From positions 36,846,019 through 36,910,018 of the forward strand of contig CM049306.1 of NCBI GenBank assembly GCA_026874595.1: 64,000 nucleotides of DNA. The letters are read 5' to 3'. A program made the translations under genes and the position numbers. Below, piece after piece: positions 36,830 through 50,192 of this stretch. Within the stretch, counting starts at the first letter, position 1, and every line of letters starts with the position of its first letter. Source of the stretch: Sipunculus nudus. Taxonomy: Eukaryota > Annelida > Sipuncula > Golfingiida > Sipunculidae. The notes beneath the pieces were generated by a model, which saw only the letters and a program-made list of their open reading frames with translations, made no database searches and was not told the origin of the DNA.

Positions 36830-37545
36830 ACAGTGCATTCTTTAACATTATTTAGGTAACGGTAATGGTCTATCATTTCGTGCTCATAATCGCGGTCAGA
36901 GTGCTATAGTGGTCACAAAAACATGCTTTATAATTTGCAGGTTACGGTAGCATTCTTTACATTTATCTCGTTCAGAATGTATAGTGGTCTGTATCATTAC
37001 TTAAGTTACAACGGCAAGCTTTGTTAAATTTTGGTTATTGTCTTAGGCCAAAAAAATTAAAGGTATGGTTCTCAGGCACCGCCCGCATCAATTTTAACCC
37101 CCCGCATCAAAAACTTTTATTTCGATTTTCAACAGAAACAACAGATAAAATCATACAATTTCCTTTGTTATGTAGTGCTTTTGCTTGTTTAGCAAAATAA
37201 ATCTCTTATTATCATGCCTTTCCCTTATCATATGACATTTTTATTGAAACATACTCAAAAAATAGAAATAAAAAACCGCCCACCCGCATTGATTTCTGAA
37301 AAAAAGTGCCTGAGAACCATTCTTTTTTTTTATTTTGCCCTTATTCATTATAATTACAGAATTACAGTTGCAGAACTGCATAATGATTCAGTTTACAATT
37401 ACACGCTTTACATTTAACAGAGTTAAAGTAGCTTTCATTATAATTACCTTGGTTACAGGTGCAGTTTTTTATATCATCTTGCAAGTTACAATGACATTCT
37501 TTACCAGGTTATGGTAGCATTCTTTATCATTATCAGTGCAGTGAC
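36830..37545 (+). repeat. Degenerate ~40-base intronic array (copy 2)
   Basis: Repeats of the type GGTTACGGTAGCATTCTTTA and TCATTACC run directly into the exon 4 remnant, as in copies 1 and 3. Confidence 0.75.
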
Positions 37546-37759
37546 GATAACTTTCATTACTGTACAAGATGAATGTCCCGACAGTAAGGGTACCATGGAA
37601 ACGTTAACTGCTGACTGTTCCACTGTCAACCTGGACCGAACTATCGCCTCGGGAAAGGACACAGGGACAGGGATGATAGAGATACTTAGGAAACTTTGGC
37701 AGTTTCGGGTATGGTGGTGGACGCTAATTATAATTACCACAGTCAACCCTGTATTCAGT

Positions 37760-38570
37760 TAAGGAATACCCTTCGGGGCTGAACGTAGCCATGACAACAT
37801 GACACTTAGGCCTTCGGAAATAAACTGATAGGACCTGGAGTCATGATGGCTGTCACAACAGAACGCCCATTCTAAGGGTCGGATCAAAATATTTCCTGTC
37901 TGTTATTATTTGGCATCACAGGCTTATATAGTCGTATTAAATGTGATTAATATCGAAGAAAAATGTTGTTACAAAAAAATAATTACATATATTACCTCCT
38001 TTCATCACTGTGGCACCGATTCACGTGAAGCGGTACTTCTCATTCAAAACTAAAGGTGTCATGGCGCGGTCGTGTATGTAAACTTGGAAGTCGGAAGCCG
38101 GAAGCCGGAAACCAATTAATTGATTTATAAATAAAGCAGTTTAAAGCATATACAAAATGCTAACGCGTCAATACCGTTTTGTTCCCCCCCCCCGATAGAA
38201 TAAGATCTTTATTATCATTCTGTGAAGAATAATAGTTATCCATTCTTTAATCTGAACGTTATTTTGTGCTCGGAAGCCATCTCGGAAGTCAGTCAGAAGT
38301 GCTGGGATGTTATCCAATGTGTATAACTCGGAAGTCACAGAGACGCACTGGTTAACTTGTGGTCAGTTAAGAGCCACAGCCCAAATGCAGTTTCATTATA
38401 ATTATAGTTTCATGCATATATTAATATTTCTTATGCATGATTCTGCTTTTAATGAGTGTATAATACTATACATGATACATAATCAGAAAACTATAAGTTC
38501 TTAGTTTTTTTATTTGTAAATTTAAAATATATATAAAATATTCCTACGTGTTCTTGAACAATGTATTCAA
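37760..38570. other. No gene recognised
   Basis: Degraded 3' flank of copy 2, then AT-rich sequence. Short CGGAAGTC-type repeats occur at 38,085-38,115 and 38,270-38,335, and again near 41,500-41,740 in the other orientation. Confidence 0.45.
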
Positions 38571-39250
38571 ACTTTAGGTTGTTGGGCTTAATATTTATAT
38601 TTCTATAAAATTACGGTATAAACTGGAAAGTCAAAATATTCAATAGTTCGTAACATGTTAATGTCAATGATGAAATGCGCGTCTATACATTTATAACTTG
38701 CAAAATGTCACTACAAGTATTTAAATGTAGTACTCGTTGTTAAATAATTTATATGTTGAAGTCTAATGACAATCTTTGCATTTTACCGACTTTTGTGATC
38801 TGTGAGCGCACAGGCAAGGACAGCAGAGCACAGTGCGTGAGTCTGAGTATCAGCCGAGGAGCCGTGAGATTTTTCACGGTCGATCCCACCCGAGCTGAGC
38901 TCTGTTGGGAGACTGTGTATGACTTACACGGTTATGCGATGGGGGGGGGGTGGGGGGTGGGGGGTGGGGGGGGGGGGGGGTTTCTCGGTGTTATGACCGA
39001 GAAAAGTGTGAAAACGGAAAGACTTCCTCTCTCAATATACTAGTATATATTTGGATGCTCTCTCAGTGGAGTAAATCACCAACTTATGAATTGGAAAGTA
39101 ATAAATATAATAATGAAATTGGTAGGGAATAAAAAAGGTAATCTGTAAAAGAAATGAAAATTGATCACGAAAAAATGGGAAAAGAACTCGATAAAATATT
39201 ACGAGGTATTACGTCTGAACGGGCTTGCGCCCTCTATGGATACACCACTG
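38570..39250. repeat. Diverged relative of the 14,979-16,195 element
   Basis: It shares TTTATAACTTGCAAAATGTC, a GTGATCTGTGAGCGCACAGG-like block and the CAGAGCACAG...CACGGTC..CCC block with 15,780-15,960. A G-rich tract (38,941-38,980) replaces the CA array. Terminal inverted repeats are not clear. Confidence 0.6.
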
Positions 39251-40908
39251 AATAATAAATATGGTATAATAAACCCTAATACGGCATTAAAAATACAGTT
39301 ATAAATTACGATGTCATTAAAAAAAAACCAGTAATATATTTTCCATACGTTGAACAAATATGAAAATCCAATATTTCCCAGTAGGTCATCGCTGGAACAA
39401 ACATACATGCATCATATACAAAACGAAATGTCTTTCAATATGTTAGAGTTCTACGATATTAAAAAAAAAATGTTAAAATATATCTTAGAAAAGGGATACA
39501 ACAGTCCAGATAATATATAACATACTAATACATGTGTGATTATAAAATATGATCGATATGTATATTTAAGACAATCATTTTTTTAAAACTAAAATTAATT
39601 CCTTTTCAAGTTTTTAACTCTTTCTTTTAAACTTTTTAAATCTTGATATTTATATATAAAAAAATCACTCCTTGTGTTTCAACATCACATTTCAACTTCA
39701 AATAAATGGATATTTAATAATATTTAAAGTATATATGCAACTGATTTCACTCTCATACGTTATAATTTGGGCATGATAAGGGCATCTTAATAAAATATGC
39801 TCCCTTAAACTTCGGATTACTGTACGATAAGGATCTTGATAAGAAATTACAATTTTGTTCATAGAGGAGATAAATAACCATATAGAATCTTTATCGACAC
39901 GTAAGACATTTGGGGCTTCAAGTAAAAGTCTGTCTAGAGGTGACCTGGTGTCCTAAAGATGCTACGGGATATAGGCATTTTTCTTGAACCTGTTGCTCAT
40001 CTATATGATTCATTCCTTGAAATTCCACATATTAAAATGATGACACCATGCAATAATGGAACCAAACCGTTTTGATAGATCAAGTTAGATATTTACCGCT
40101 AAGATAAATATTTCAATTACAAATATTAATTATTCCCATTCTACTTTTGCTATATAGTAATTTTTTATCTTTATATAAAAATATATGCATCTGAATATTC
40201 CGTGTATACTCACTATTTTTATTTGATTCTTATATTTTTTATGCTCAGAAACAAATGTAACCGGACTATAGTCGGAATTCTCGATACAGTAGTATACCGT
40301 GCGCTTTCGGGCCTCCTTCCCTTCGGACTTAATAGTTGCTTGTATCAGGTTCTATATTTTTATATCTATAACATTTGCTCTGTAACAATTTATTTTTAAA
40401 CATTTACTGAACTTTTTTTGCTATGCAAAATGTTTTGTTTAATGTTTTTTTTTTTTTCAGTTGACGTATTTTACATCGAATATATATATATATATATATA
40501 GTATGAATGTTTGTGTCCTGTGGTTTGCAAATTTTCAGAACATTAATTTGATGAATATTGTACCTAACAGCATAAAAAATATCGATTAAATATTGAATCG
40601 TTCTGCAAAAACAGATACTTTTTTTTATATAATTGTAAAATGTTACAATCGGCATCATATCTATTTACACATGCATTGTGTATTTTTTTCTGTCAAGGTA
40701 TTGTTAATGTCTGTGTTTATTTTTTTAATTTTGCAGGATACGTCTGATGAAATCATCATCAAACAAAATTATTGTAAAGCATCATGTATATTATGCTATT
40801 TTGGCACAATTTCAAAACAATTGAAACAGGTTCCATTTACAGCAGGAACTTATAGGGGAAAATATCAAATTGTGATTTTAAATATATATATCTATATATG
40901 TATATCTA

Positions 40909-40959
<51 letters not shown>

Positions 40960-41800
40960 GTGTGCAACTTGACCATGAAATGTAAAATATAATTTGGCAT
41001 AAAAAGTATTACATAATAGATAAGAGTTTAAGAGATTCATAATCCTGATTAAATTTTTTGGCCAATGGAAGAGGAAAAGGTTTTTCAATTGATACATGAA
41101 AAATCAAATATTTTGTTCGAAACAACCTTGTAAAAACATTTACTGGACGTTTTGTGGTTCTGTCAAATTCTCTGATTTAGTCTCTATGATATTATAAGGG
41201 TAATTTTTATAGGGGCACAATTGTAAGGTGAATAAAATATTATCAAAACCTTTATTTTTTTTCATGTTTCCACCAACATAAAATACGGTAACAGCGAAAA
41301 TATTGATGAGTTAATATAATCTTGTTTTACAAAATGAAATAAAATATAAATATATATAAATATAATATATTATAAAAAACAGCATAATTAATGTTACAAA
41401 ACAGACTGAGTTTATGAAAAATATGTGATATTGAAGAAACTGAAAATGCTTCACACGTTTGCTGACGATATGATGACCATGCAGTGCATTAGCCATTACT
41501 GGCTTCCGAGTTTTACACATTTGGACCATAACTGGGCATTTCCGAGCAAAAAATAGTCTATAACTTCGGATGGATAAGTTTGACTTTTTACATACGGATA
41601 GAAAAGACCTTATTCTATCAATAAAAGTAAAATGGTACTTTCGAATGATGTAGTAGCATTTTAATTATGCTTCGATCATTGCTTTATTTTTAAAAAATCC
41701 TTGCTTCCGACTTCGGACTTCCGAGTTTTACACATAGCCGTTTGGAAATCCCCTACCGGAAGTTATGGTTCTCCCGCTGACAGACGTGGAGACGAGTTTT
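39250..41800. other. No gene recognised; TA microsatellites
   Basis: TA runs at about 40,480-40,500 and 40,918-40,956. All open frames are low-complexity or short. Confidence 0.5.
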
Positions 41801-41819
41801 TCGAGTAAAACCAGCCTCG

Positions 41820-42123
41820 GTATAAAAAACTGCCGCACGAATACACGTAAGTCAACCGTAAATGTAATAATTATTATTTTCCCCAACAGAATAACGTCAC
41901 TTTTTGCTTAACTCAGGAAAATGACAGTTCGAGAAGTAGATGAAAATGAAAAAGTAGTGTCAGAAATGGCGTGCACATCTGCACATACTAGAATTGATGC
42001 GAATCCAATAGCTTGTACTGTCACCCCATCGTCTTCAGTTAATCTAAAATCGACGTTTGGGGTGACGAGCTGTCGCTAGGCTGAACGGAGAGGGATGTTT
42101 TCCATATTTCGTAAATTAATAAA
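41820..42123 (+). other. Possible small transcription unit, 52-codon frame
   Basis: TATAAAA (41,821-41,827) is followed by a GTAAGT (41,847), an acceptor-like CTCAG (to 41,916), an ATG at 41,921 with 52 codons to a TAG at 42,077-42,079, and AATAAA at 42,118-42,123. The order is gene-like, but the GTAAGT sits too close to the TATA box for a normal first exon and the peptide has no recognisable features. It could equally be chance. Confidence 0.2.
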
Positions 42124-42129
42124 GAACTG

Positions 42130-44100
42130 AAACTTTAATTGTTGATCAGTTGATTTAAGTCAAGAATTGTGCAGACAATTATCTCCTTTGCCATCTGAAT
42201 ATCACATATCAAATCAGGTTCAGGTCGACAGAATAGTGTAACATACGAAAAAACATTCATCCGCATATATCTGCCAACATTCTAGATCACAAGATCCGGA
42301 ATATTACCAGGATTTTGATCATACTTTGGGGTGCGGTACGAAATTGCAATAAATATTAATCGAAGCCGAGAGAAATGAGTGTCAAGGTTCAGCTTATCCA
42401 TGGCTGTATCACAGGTCAGAACTGTCCGCCAGAACAAAGGCGGCTCTAATTATGCCCTGCGCCCGAGTACCTAGCAAATTAATTGTGAAATCTCGTACTG
42501 GTAAGGATTCCTTAAAACAAAACATATCATGATGGGTCCGATTGCACTCAATATTTAATGGTGTATTCCTCGGCTGAACCCTACATCTGAACAGAAATTT
42601 ATTTAAATCCGTTACTAACATACAAACAATTAAGCCAATGCCGGATAAAACATGACTTTTTTGGCAGGTAAAGTAAACTTCCGACAATAAAGCACACCTT
42701 TTAATGCTTTGTACAAGATAAATGCAATCGCCGAATCATCAAAAAGAAAGCGCCCCCCTCCCCCCCCCCCCCAACACCCTATCCCGATCTCTAAAAATTA
42801 AAGTTTATGTAGTTTATATATAGTTTTATATATAGTTTTACAGAGGCAATTTTTTAGTTTAAAATGTGTTCTCTTCCTGATCTTAATTTTATAAAAGAGC
42901 GTGTTTCTGTAATCAATAAATCCTCTATCACTGAAGACGTAATTAAGCTTTAAGGTGCTAATGTGATACTACCATATCGCACATTCGATAATTATGATAT
43001 TGATTTATATACGTACCGCCAAAGGAATTTTATTGATAAATGAAAAGTTGATGACAGCTGCACTGAGAATGTTACACTTTAGCATGTGTTAAAATGGGTA
43101 GAACGCATATTCCTTTCACAGCACAAGGTGTGCCATGTTTTAATTGATGCCCTGTTTGCATCCTAAAAAGTATGCGAACCCCTTGAAACCTTAAACTCTC
43201 AGCCTGGACAAAAGCGGATGTATCACTCACGAACGTATTTAGTAAGAAAAAAGGTTCAATTACTAGAAATGCCACATGACCTCTCCTTCTTGCTCGCAGC
43301 CACCACTCTCTTCATCGTCTCTAACTTTCCTGTGTTTAATGCTCATTCTAGAATGCATAAAGGTTACAATCAGTTTAAATATACAGATATTAGACCAGTA
43401 TCTTACAGTGTAGATCAACTGAAACTTTGTTAAATTCACATGGATATTCACCACGATTCTTTAGAGATAATTTGGATTTCATTAAAATGCAACACGGGTA
43501 CAGGACAAGGTATAATGAACTGTCATGTTCAAAGGAATTGGTAAAAGTTCATTTCATTTTACAGGTGTTTACTATTGAACAGTCCTCCACTTTCAATCAA
43601 ATAGTGTGAAAGCAAATATGTTAAAAAAATTGAAATTATTTTTATGGAACAAACTGAAATCAGAAGAAAACAGTAATTATATTCAATTTTAATAATGAAT
43701 TCAGTGTACATTAATTTAATTAGATATACAAGCCCACTGGTTTCCTATATTATAGTATATAAATAACAAATAGCATGGTACATAGAATGTCCTATTAGGA
43801 GTTTTAGGTGACTTTTTTAGGTCTTATTTCTAAAATCAACTCATTTTTTTAATATTTAGTTAACTCTTCCATTTAAATTTTCCATCAGTGCATATTTTAA
43901 TGTAAGCTTGTATATTTTTATAAACTATATTTCTAGTCATAATTTGTCATGTGTTGCCGTACTATATTTGTTCCCCAGAGGACCACATTGAACATCAATG
44001 TTTTAATAATACTTTAATGTGTTATCCTCGGTAACTTCTAAATGTATGTTGCACATGCGTATGAATTTTACCTAATAAACTCTATCTATCTATTCTCTTT
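42130..44100. other. No gene recognised
   Basis: AT-rich sequence with a C tract at 42,757-42,771. A 92-codon minus-strand frame (42,687-42,409) and a 71-codon plus-strand frame (43,218-43,433) show no domain and I do not call them. Confidence 0.4.
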
Positions 44101-44102
44101 CT

Positions 44103-44106
<4 letters not shown>

Positions 44107-44136
<30 letters not shown>

Positions 44137-44253
44137 CAGAAAAAGAGAGAAAAGTGCCTCTAGTAGAGAGTAAACGTTTCTCTCTGTCTATTAATATACA
44201 GACATGGTCCTTACAGAAAATATAATTTGTTATGCAAAAGTTAAGTTATTATT

Positions 44254-44297
<44 letters not shown>

Positions 44298-44427
44298 GGG
44301 GAGAGAGAGGGAGTGTGAGAGACACAGCTGCCCGTAGCAGAGAGTAAAAGTTTATCAGTGTCTATAAATACAGAGTCAAGGTCCTTCTTGAGAATATAAA
44401 TCATTATTCAAAAGTTAAGTGGTTTAT

Positions 44428-44476
<49 letters not shown>
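44107..44476. repeat. Cluster of (GA)n and (GT)n microsatellites
   Basis: GA tracts at 44,107-44,135, 44,277-44,311 and 44,432-44,475, the middle one preceded by GT. The spacers between them are themselves related (GTAAACGTTTCTCT..GTCTA and GGTCCTT), so this is a roughly 165-base unit repeated three times. Confidence 0.85.
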
Positions 44477-44478
<2 letters not shown>

Positions 44479-45659
44479 CTCTTAAGTAAACGTTTCTCTG
44501 TGTCTAAAAATATAGGGCCATGGTCCTTCAAGTGATTTTTTTTTCGTTTTTCCGTAGATAAGTAGCTATTTTGGCACACTATATTCAATAGACTTCATAG
44601 AAGCATTTTTATTTCACATCATTCTTATAAGAAAGTCCGAGTTAATTATTTCTCATATAAATTTACATATTTAAAAAAAAAGAAATGTCTTAATTTTTAA
44701 TAATGTATATTAGAAACGATTAAAGACTTTCAATTATATAAGATGCTGGTTCTTAACTTACCCAATTTCTCCCGCCTCAGTGAACACAAGAAACATAGCC
44801 ATGCTAACGAAACACCTAAGCAAAAGTCCCTTTATCTTCGTAACACCCATAGCGAGACTACAGGCCAACACAGGTGCATGAACTCAGCGGGATGGGGGGG
44901 GGGGGGGGGGGGGGTTACATAATCACCACAATGCCTTGGCAGTGACATGTTCTTCTAATAAACTCTATAAAATTTTTTAATCAAGAGCTTACAAATTTTA
45001 GATCATTAAAGATGTAAACCTTATGATTGCATGATGCGAAAATAAAACCATCAGTGCTTACAGAAAAAAATGTGCCATGGTCAAAGTGAGGCAGTCATGC
45101 TTATTTCTTTTAAATATACAATATTTTTACCTAATTTTTGGTAATTGTTCATTAAATAAGGTTACATGTTTGAAAAAAGCTCCAGCTTCAGCAGATATCA
45201 TATTTTGTGAATAAATATCGTTCCTGATATTTTAACAATATCTATTATGTTCAAGCCCACAACTCTTACAAATTACACAGAATAAACCTAATTTATTGGT
45301 AAATATATGCAAGACATACAGAAGAATAGTTATGCCAAATACAAAAAAAAATGGTTTTGATATTGATAGATTTGACGTGTAACAATAGGATTTTAATGGA
45401 AAGCTCGAGGTTATTTCTTAATTTCTCTTAAGAACGAAGTCACATAATGTTGGCTTCGTAGGTCCAATGGTTTCAAAACTTGACCTGTTAACGGACGTCC
45501 GGATAGCCAGACGGACGACGGGCCATCATTTGCTCAGATGACTTACAGTCAGCTGAGTTACAAATGAGTCAGGATATTCGACAGATTGGCTGAATTAATA
45601 TGAATATCTCATTTGTGTGCAACAGACATTGTTATATACAATGTAGATTGAAATTCCTG

Positions 45660-47290
45660 CACTGAGGCGGGGGGGGGGGGGGGTGGCGCTCTGACCAAAA
45701 CCAATCCCAAATTGCTTCCCTTTGGCATAAGCCATTCCCAGATCTATGGATATGCAGATTTTCATGCGGATACATCAAAGCACTCCTAAGATAAATGGAT
45801 CAATGCATTCCCCAGATATGTTGTTGTAGCTGGCAGGACCAGTCATGTGCAGGAGAAATCTTCCCAAGATTGATCTGCATGTACATTTAAACCCGATACA
45901 CAAAACCATTCCTAAAATTTTGACCCTTAACAGATCCTATGATGGACATCACGCAAAACGATTGTATGTGGCACCACCGGTCTTGTATACGAGATAAAGC
46001 AATTTAAGATTTATAGGCATGCAATAAACAGGCTGATACAATAAACCACTCCTTAGATAACTGCGTGAATATATTCTACAAATACATGATTGTATGTGGC
46101 GCAACCACTCTCGGGGTTACGAGAATTCTTCCCAATATGGACGACCATGCAATAATTCAGGCTGATACGTGAAATTCTACGAACTGTTCCACGGAAATGG
46201 GATATAACACACTTACTGCTACCAAGCTACCCTTAACAAGTGCCTCGTATTAGTAATCATAACTAGATGTGGAATCCATGTAAAATAAATAAAGTTTATA
46301 ATAGAGGTGGCGCCACCTATGACAAAGCTATCTAAGACCTAAAAACAAGCACAATTTCAGGCGGATACATCTACCCACTCCTGAGACATGTGCAATTTAT
46401 ACCCAAACTAATTTATGAATGGACGCTACGCAAAACGACTGTAGGTTGCGCCAAAAGGTTTATTTAGGCGATTAAGATATCAAAGATTTATGGACATGCA
46501 AAAGTTCAGGCGAATTCGACAAAACACTTCTGAGATTAATACATGGATATATTCTACGATTATGGGATTAAAGGTGGCGCCACATGCAATGTGTACCAAG
46601 AAGCTGTCAAAGATGGATTGACGTACCAAATTTCAGACTGATATATTGAATACCTGCTGAGGTATGATTTATTTTCATACTAAGCAAACGACGGATGGAG
46701 CCACGCAAACCGACTGCAGGTGGTGAAACAAGACTTCAGTACAAGATGAAGTAACCAAGATCTATGGACATGCCAAATTTCAGCCCAGCACATTATACCA
46801 CTTCTGAGAAATGGGCTGTTTTCACTAAATAAATGCACGCTTGGCCACAGAACAAAAAAGAGGTGTAGGTGGCGCCACCAATCTTTGTAAAGTACTAGCT
46901 CACATATGACTCGATTATTATGCCCGTTTACAGAAAGATGACTCAAGGGGTCTAAGAAGAGTTCTCCGGAAACAAACGCGGCGGCGGAACTCGGTTGAAA
47001 ACATAGTATCCGCAAAGTTCTGTGTTTGCACATACAATAAGCTTGCCTTCTTTCTATCAAATATCAACTTTATCAAAAGGTTCATGTGGTACACATGCAG
47101 ATCACGAGAATTCGTTCCCATGTACATGATGCAGTTACATAACTGTTGCCAGCTATATGGTTGGGAGGTTTTACTTTGAAATGCTCGGCGTCACACACAC
47201 ACTGACAGCTGTCTTCTTCAGGTTTATCACGGGTTAATAATCACCACCAGCTAAAGGTCTTTCACACGCAAAGCATGACTTATGTACTTA
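45660..47290. repeat. Right-arm GGCGCC-containing degenerate array
   Basis: Units of about 150-190 bases share GGTGGCGCCACC-like palindromes, TTTCAGGCTGATACAT, CACTCCTGAGA and TATTCTACGA. It is the reverse-complement counterpart of 20,158-21,460. The flank at 47,085-47,150 (GTGGTACACATGCAGATCAC, GAATTCGTTCCCATGTAC) matches 20,350-20,430. Predicted frames here are chance. Confidence 0.65.
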
Positions 47291-48380
47291 ATGTCTGAAC
47301 CACCCAGTGCATAAGTACCAAAATGCTGACGCATGATTGAAGTTGTAATTTCATGGGAACGTCTAGTTTATATATAGAAATTAATGTATAATTCCACTGA
47401 AAGAACCTTAATATTGATAATATTATTGAGAAAACACGTTGAAAGAGACTTGTTTAACAAATATATTTATTCGCATTACACATTTACAGTATGTCAATAC
47501 AGTGTCAAAATAGAAAAGCACTCAGAGAGCGCAGACCTCCGATATGGCAGCTCATAAGCCCCATATGGCATTGTCAGAAATGCAGCATTTTTCCTTAAAA
47601 AAATATCCAGATAGTGATCCGGATCACCCCAAAATTTAAATCAATTGTTCCTTGTACCATTGCCGAGCTATACTTATAAATAATCATATTCCGTTTATAA
47701 CTAAACAATAAAACGAACAAACAGACTAAAAAGCAATCAAACAAACAAACAGAAAACAAACCAACGCCTGAAAAAACATAACCCCCTTGGTGTAGATAAT
47801 TAATGGAATATAATCATCCATTTACCTTTATTATATTTAGAGATTAAAGTTAAGAAATATACTTTGATTTCTATAATTTAGTTGTACAAATGTTTGAGAG
47901 TCTCAGACAGACTTGTATATTAAAATATATTGAGCGGTATTAACTTAAAAGGAATCATAGTTTGTGAATAAAGTGTAGAAATATAACATCACTAATATCA
48001 GTTCTCATATTGAAAATATTAATATAGACAGGTTTTAATATATTTAAGCATTTGTTTAAAGTTTACAGAAGCCGAATGACGTGTTCAACACTAAAAGGAA
48101 TACAAAATATATCTTACTTGTCCAGGATTCTGTTTCATCAACTTATTTGAATATGTTTGATTTCTGTTAGTATTTTCAAACAATGTTTTATGTTTGACTA
48201 CTTTAAATGCTTTCACTGAGCACCAATATCCATTCGCTATTTCACCTCCTGTCCAACTTTACTTCCTTATAATATAATATGGCTTGTGTCAATAAATGTA
48301 CACATTCCATCACTTGGGTCATAGATGTATACATTCTATAGATTATCCCCAGAATGTACAAATTCCATAAATAGGTTATA
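47290..48380. repeat. Non-coding, includes dispersed ATCCGGATCACC repeat
   Basis: About 47,560-47,790 contains GATCCGGATCACC, AAATTTAAATCAATTGTTCC, an ACAAACAAACAGA tract and CATAACCCCCTTGG, in the same order as the copy at 18,840-19,030. A related piece is at 48,590-48,760. Confidence 0.6.
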
Positions 48381-48383
48381 GAA

Positions 48384-48580
48384 TGGGGCTAAGCAGTCGA
48401 GTGGTAATACATTTGGCTCTCTCCGTTTCGCGATTCGGGTTTGATCCCGGTGTGGCTATGAGAAGGCCAGTGGTTTTCTCCGGGCATCCCGATTTCATCT
48501 AGACATTACCGAATGCCAGCACTTGATCAATGATGAGTGTCTAATATATGTTAGAATGAAAATTTGTACAATCGATTAAC
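48384..48580 (+). mobile_element. tRNA-derived SINE
   Basis: An A-box-like TAAGCAGTCGAGTGG (48,390-48,404) and a B-box GGGTTTGATCCC (48,437-48,448) at tRNA-like spacing are followed by an unrelated tail (GGTTTTCTCCGGGCATCCCG onward). A tRNA gene would need acceptor-stem pairing, which is not evident, so this is a SINE. Confidence 0.7.
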
Positions 48581-48759
48581 ACCTCCGCCAGTTCAGCTCA
48601 TTAGCCTCATATGGAACTGTCAGAGAAGCAACCTTTTTCCTTTAAAATATTTCCTTCGATCTTTGCCGAACTATCCTGAAGTTGTCACCAAAATAACTTT
48701 TTGACTAATGTTTCTAACAGACAAACAAACAATTCAACACCCGCAAATACAAAATCCTT

Positions 48760-49589
48760 GCCGCTTAGTGGACATAATAAACACCTATGTAATGAAGAAC
48801 ATATTTGAAGACTAAAGCTAAGATTTCTTATATGTACGGAATGCTGGATGCGGAATGTGTATAAAATCGGTACACGTATTTAGAAATAACAAAGGTGAGA
48901 GTTCTAATGCGCGGACCCGCATGCGGTATGCTTATATAACCAGCAAAAATGATTGCTACATGTAGCGAATTTTTACGTTTTCAGGTGTAATCAAAGTGCA
49001 ACACAGATAAATACATGCCACCGTTCAAGTTTGATATAAAATCTCTCAACACACATTCCATATTCCGTAGATAAAGAATCTAACGCGCTACTACTAAAGA
49101 ACTAGCCCTCGAAAAAAACTAAAGTTTTTTTTTTGCCCCATCTCTCGTAAAGATGGGGGTTTAAGTTATTTACTTTCTTATTAAAACAGGGTCCAGGACT
49201 ATATACACAAAGTCCAGCAAACGTAGCTGCCATGCTTTACGGTGAATTTACTGACACTTCTCAGGGAAACGGCACACTCGGAACTCCTCGGTCGAATTCG
49301 GATTCTGACCTCGGATATATCAAGGGCGCAACCATGGAAGTAGTTCGCGAAAGGTCAAGGCTAAGTCATGGGTTGATTAGAAACAAACCAACATTTAAAG
49401 AGATACGCTCTGATTGTTATTGATATTTTTGATAATTTTGAAGGTATATACGGCAGGAGACTACGTGCACTTCATGTATGTTTTGCACTGCGGTAGTTTT
49501 GCCTAGTTTTGCTCCATTAGGATAGAGTTGACGCCAGCTGGTACGCCAATTGGTGCGCTACCTTTAAAAATTGTTCCCTGAATTCCCTA

Positions 49590-49631
<42 letters not shown>

Positions 49632-50148
49632 ACAATTATTATAGTAGCGCTTTTACTCATTAAACCAAAGTTGTAATTAAAATTAAAACATTATAATTGC
49701 ATTAAATGAACATAAATATATGCTTGTATGTATCAGTCTTAATCTAATATACCTGCCCTGGATTACATCATCTTTTTTTGTCAGTTTCTGACAAAAAAAG
49801 CCACCTATAGGCCTACCCAAGAATCTGATTGATTTGTTTCGGATTGTTACATTTGGTGAAGTTTAGGTTATATATTCGGCAACTAATCACATTTGCGCAA
49901 TCAGCATAAATTATCTTAATGTTAAGAATACATTAATGTATAACCTAATATACTATAACAGTTGTCACTAGCGGATATATTTAGAAGTAAATAAGAATCT
50001 CTGTGACATTTTAGAGCGCATGTTGCCCCAATTCCATCCTCCCATCATGTTTTCCTTATCTGCATTTGTTTAATTGATATGTATGTTTGTATGTGTGCGT
50101 GTATGAGGGTTTCCGTGAGAAAGGAAATAATAAATATTATGAGTGTGC

Positions 50149-50192
<44 letters not shown>

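Larger units (their letters stand above)
34735..37760 (+). pseudogene. Secreted Cys-rich, Arg/Gly-rich protein, copy 2 (decayed)
   Basis: It matches copy 3 along the promoter remnant (34,735-34,900), exon 2 (35,632-35,786), exon 3 (36,238 to about 36,420) and exon 4 (about 37,541-37,727). Defects: about 170 bases including the TATA box are missing; exon 2 keeps a signal-like start (35,644) but has offsetting indels that replace the RGG stretch; its donor GT is AT; exon 3 has lost the second Cys of CEC and the next Cys and shifts frame before the CC pair; the exon 3 donor is gone; the exon 4 acceptor is altered; a one-base deletion after VNLD shifts the tail. With so many independent hits it should be non-functional. 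It is a useful outgroup for dating copies 1 and 3. Confidence 0.85.

Noticed and set aside
38941-38980. G-quadruplex promoter element
   Set aside because: Poly-G tracts occur at about a dozen places in this window next to repeats; no transcription unit follows this one.
48384-48460. Functional tRNA gene
   Set aside because: A and B boxes are present but there is no acceptor-stem pairing, and a SINE-like tail follows. The same reasoning applies to 58,545-58,625 and 22,871-23,025.
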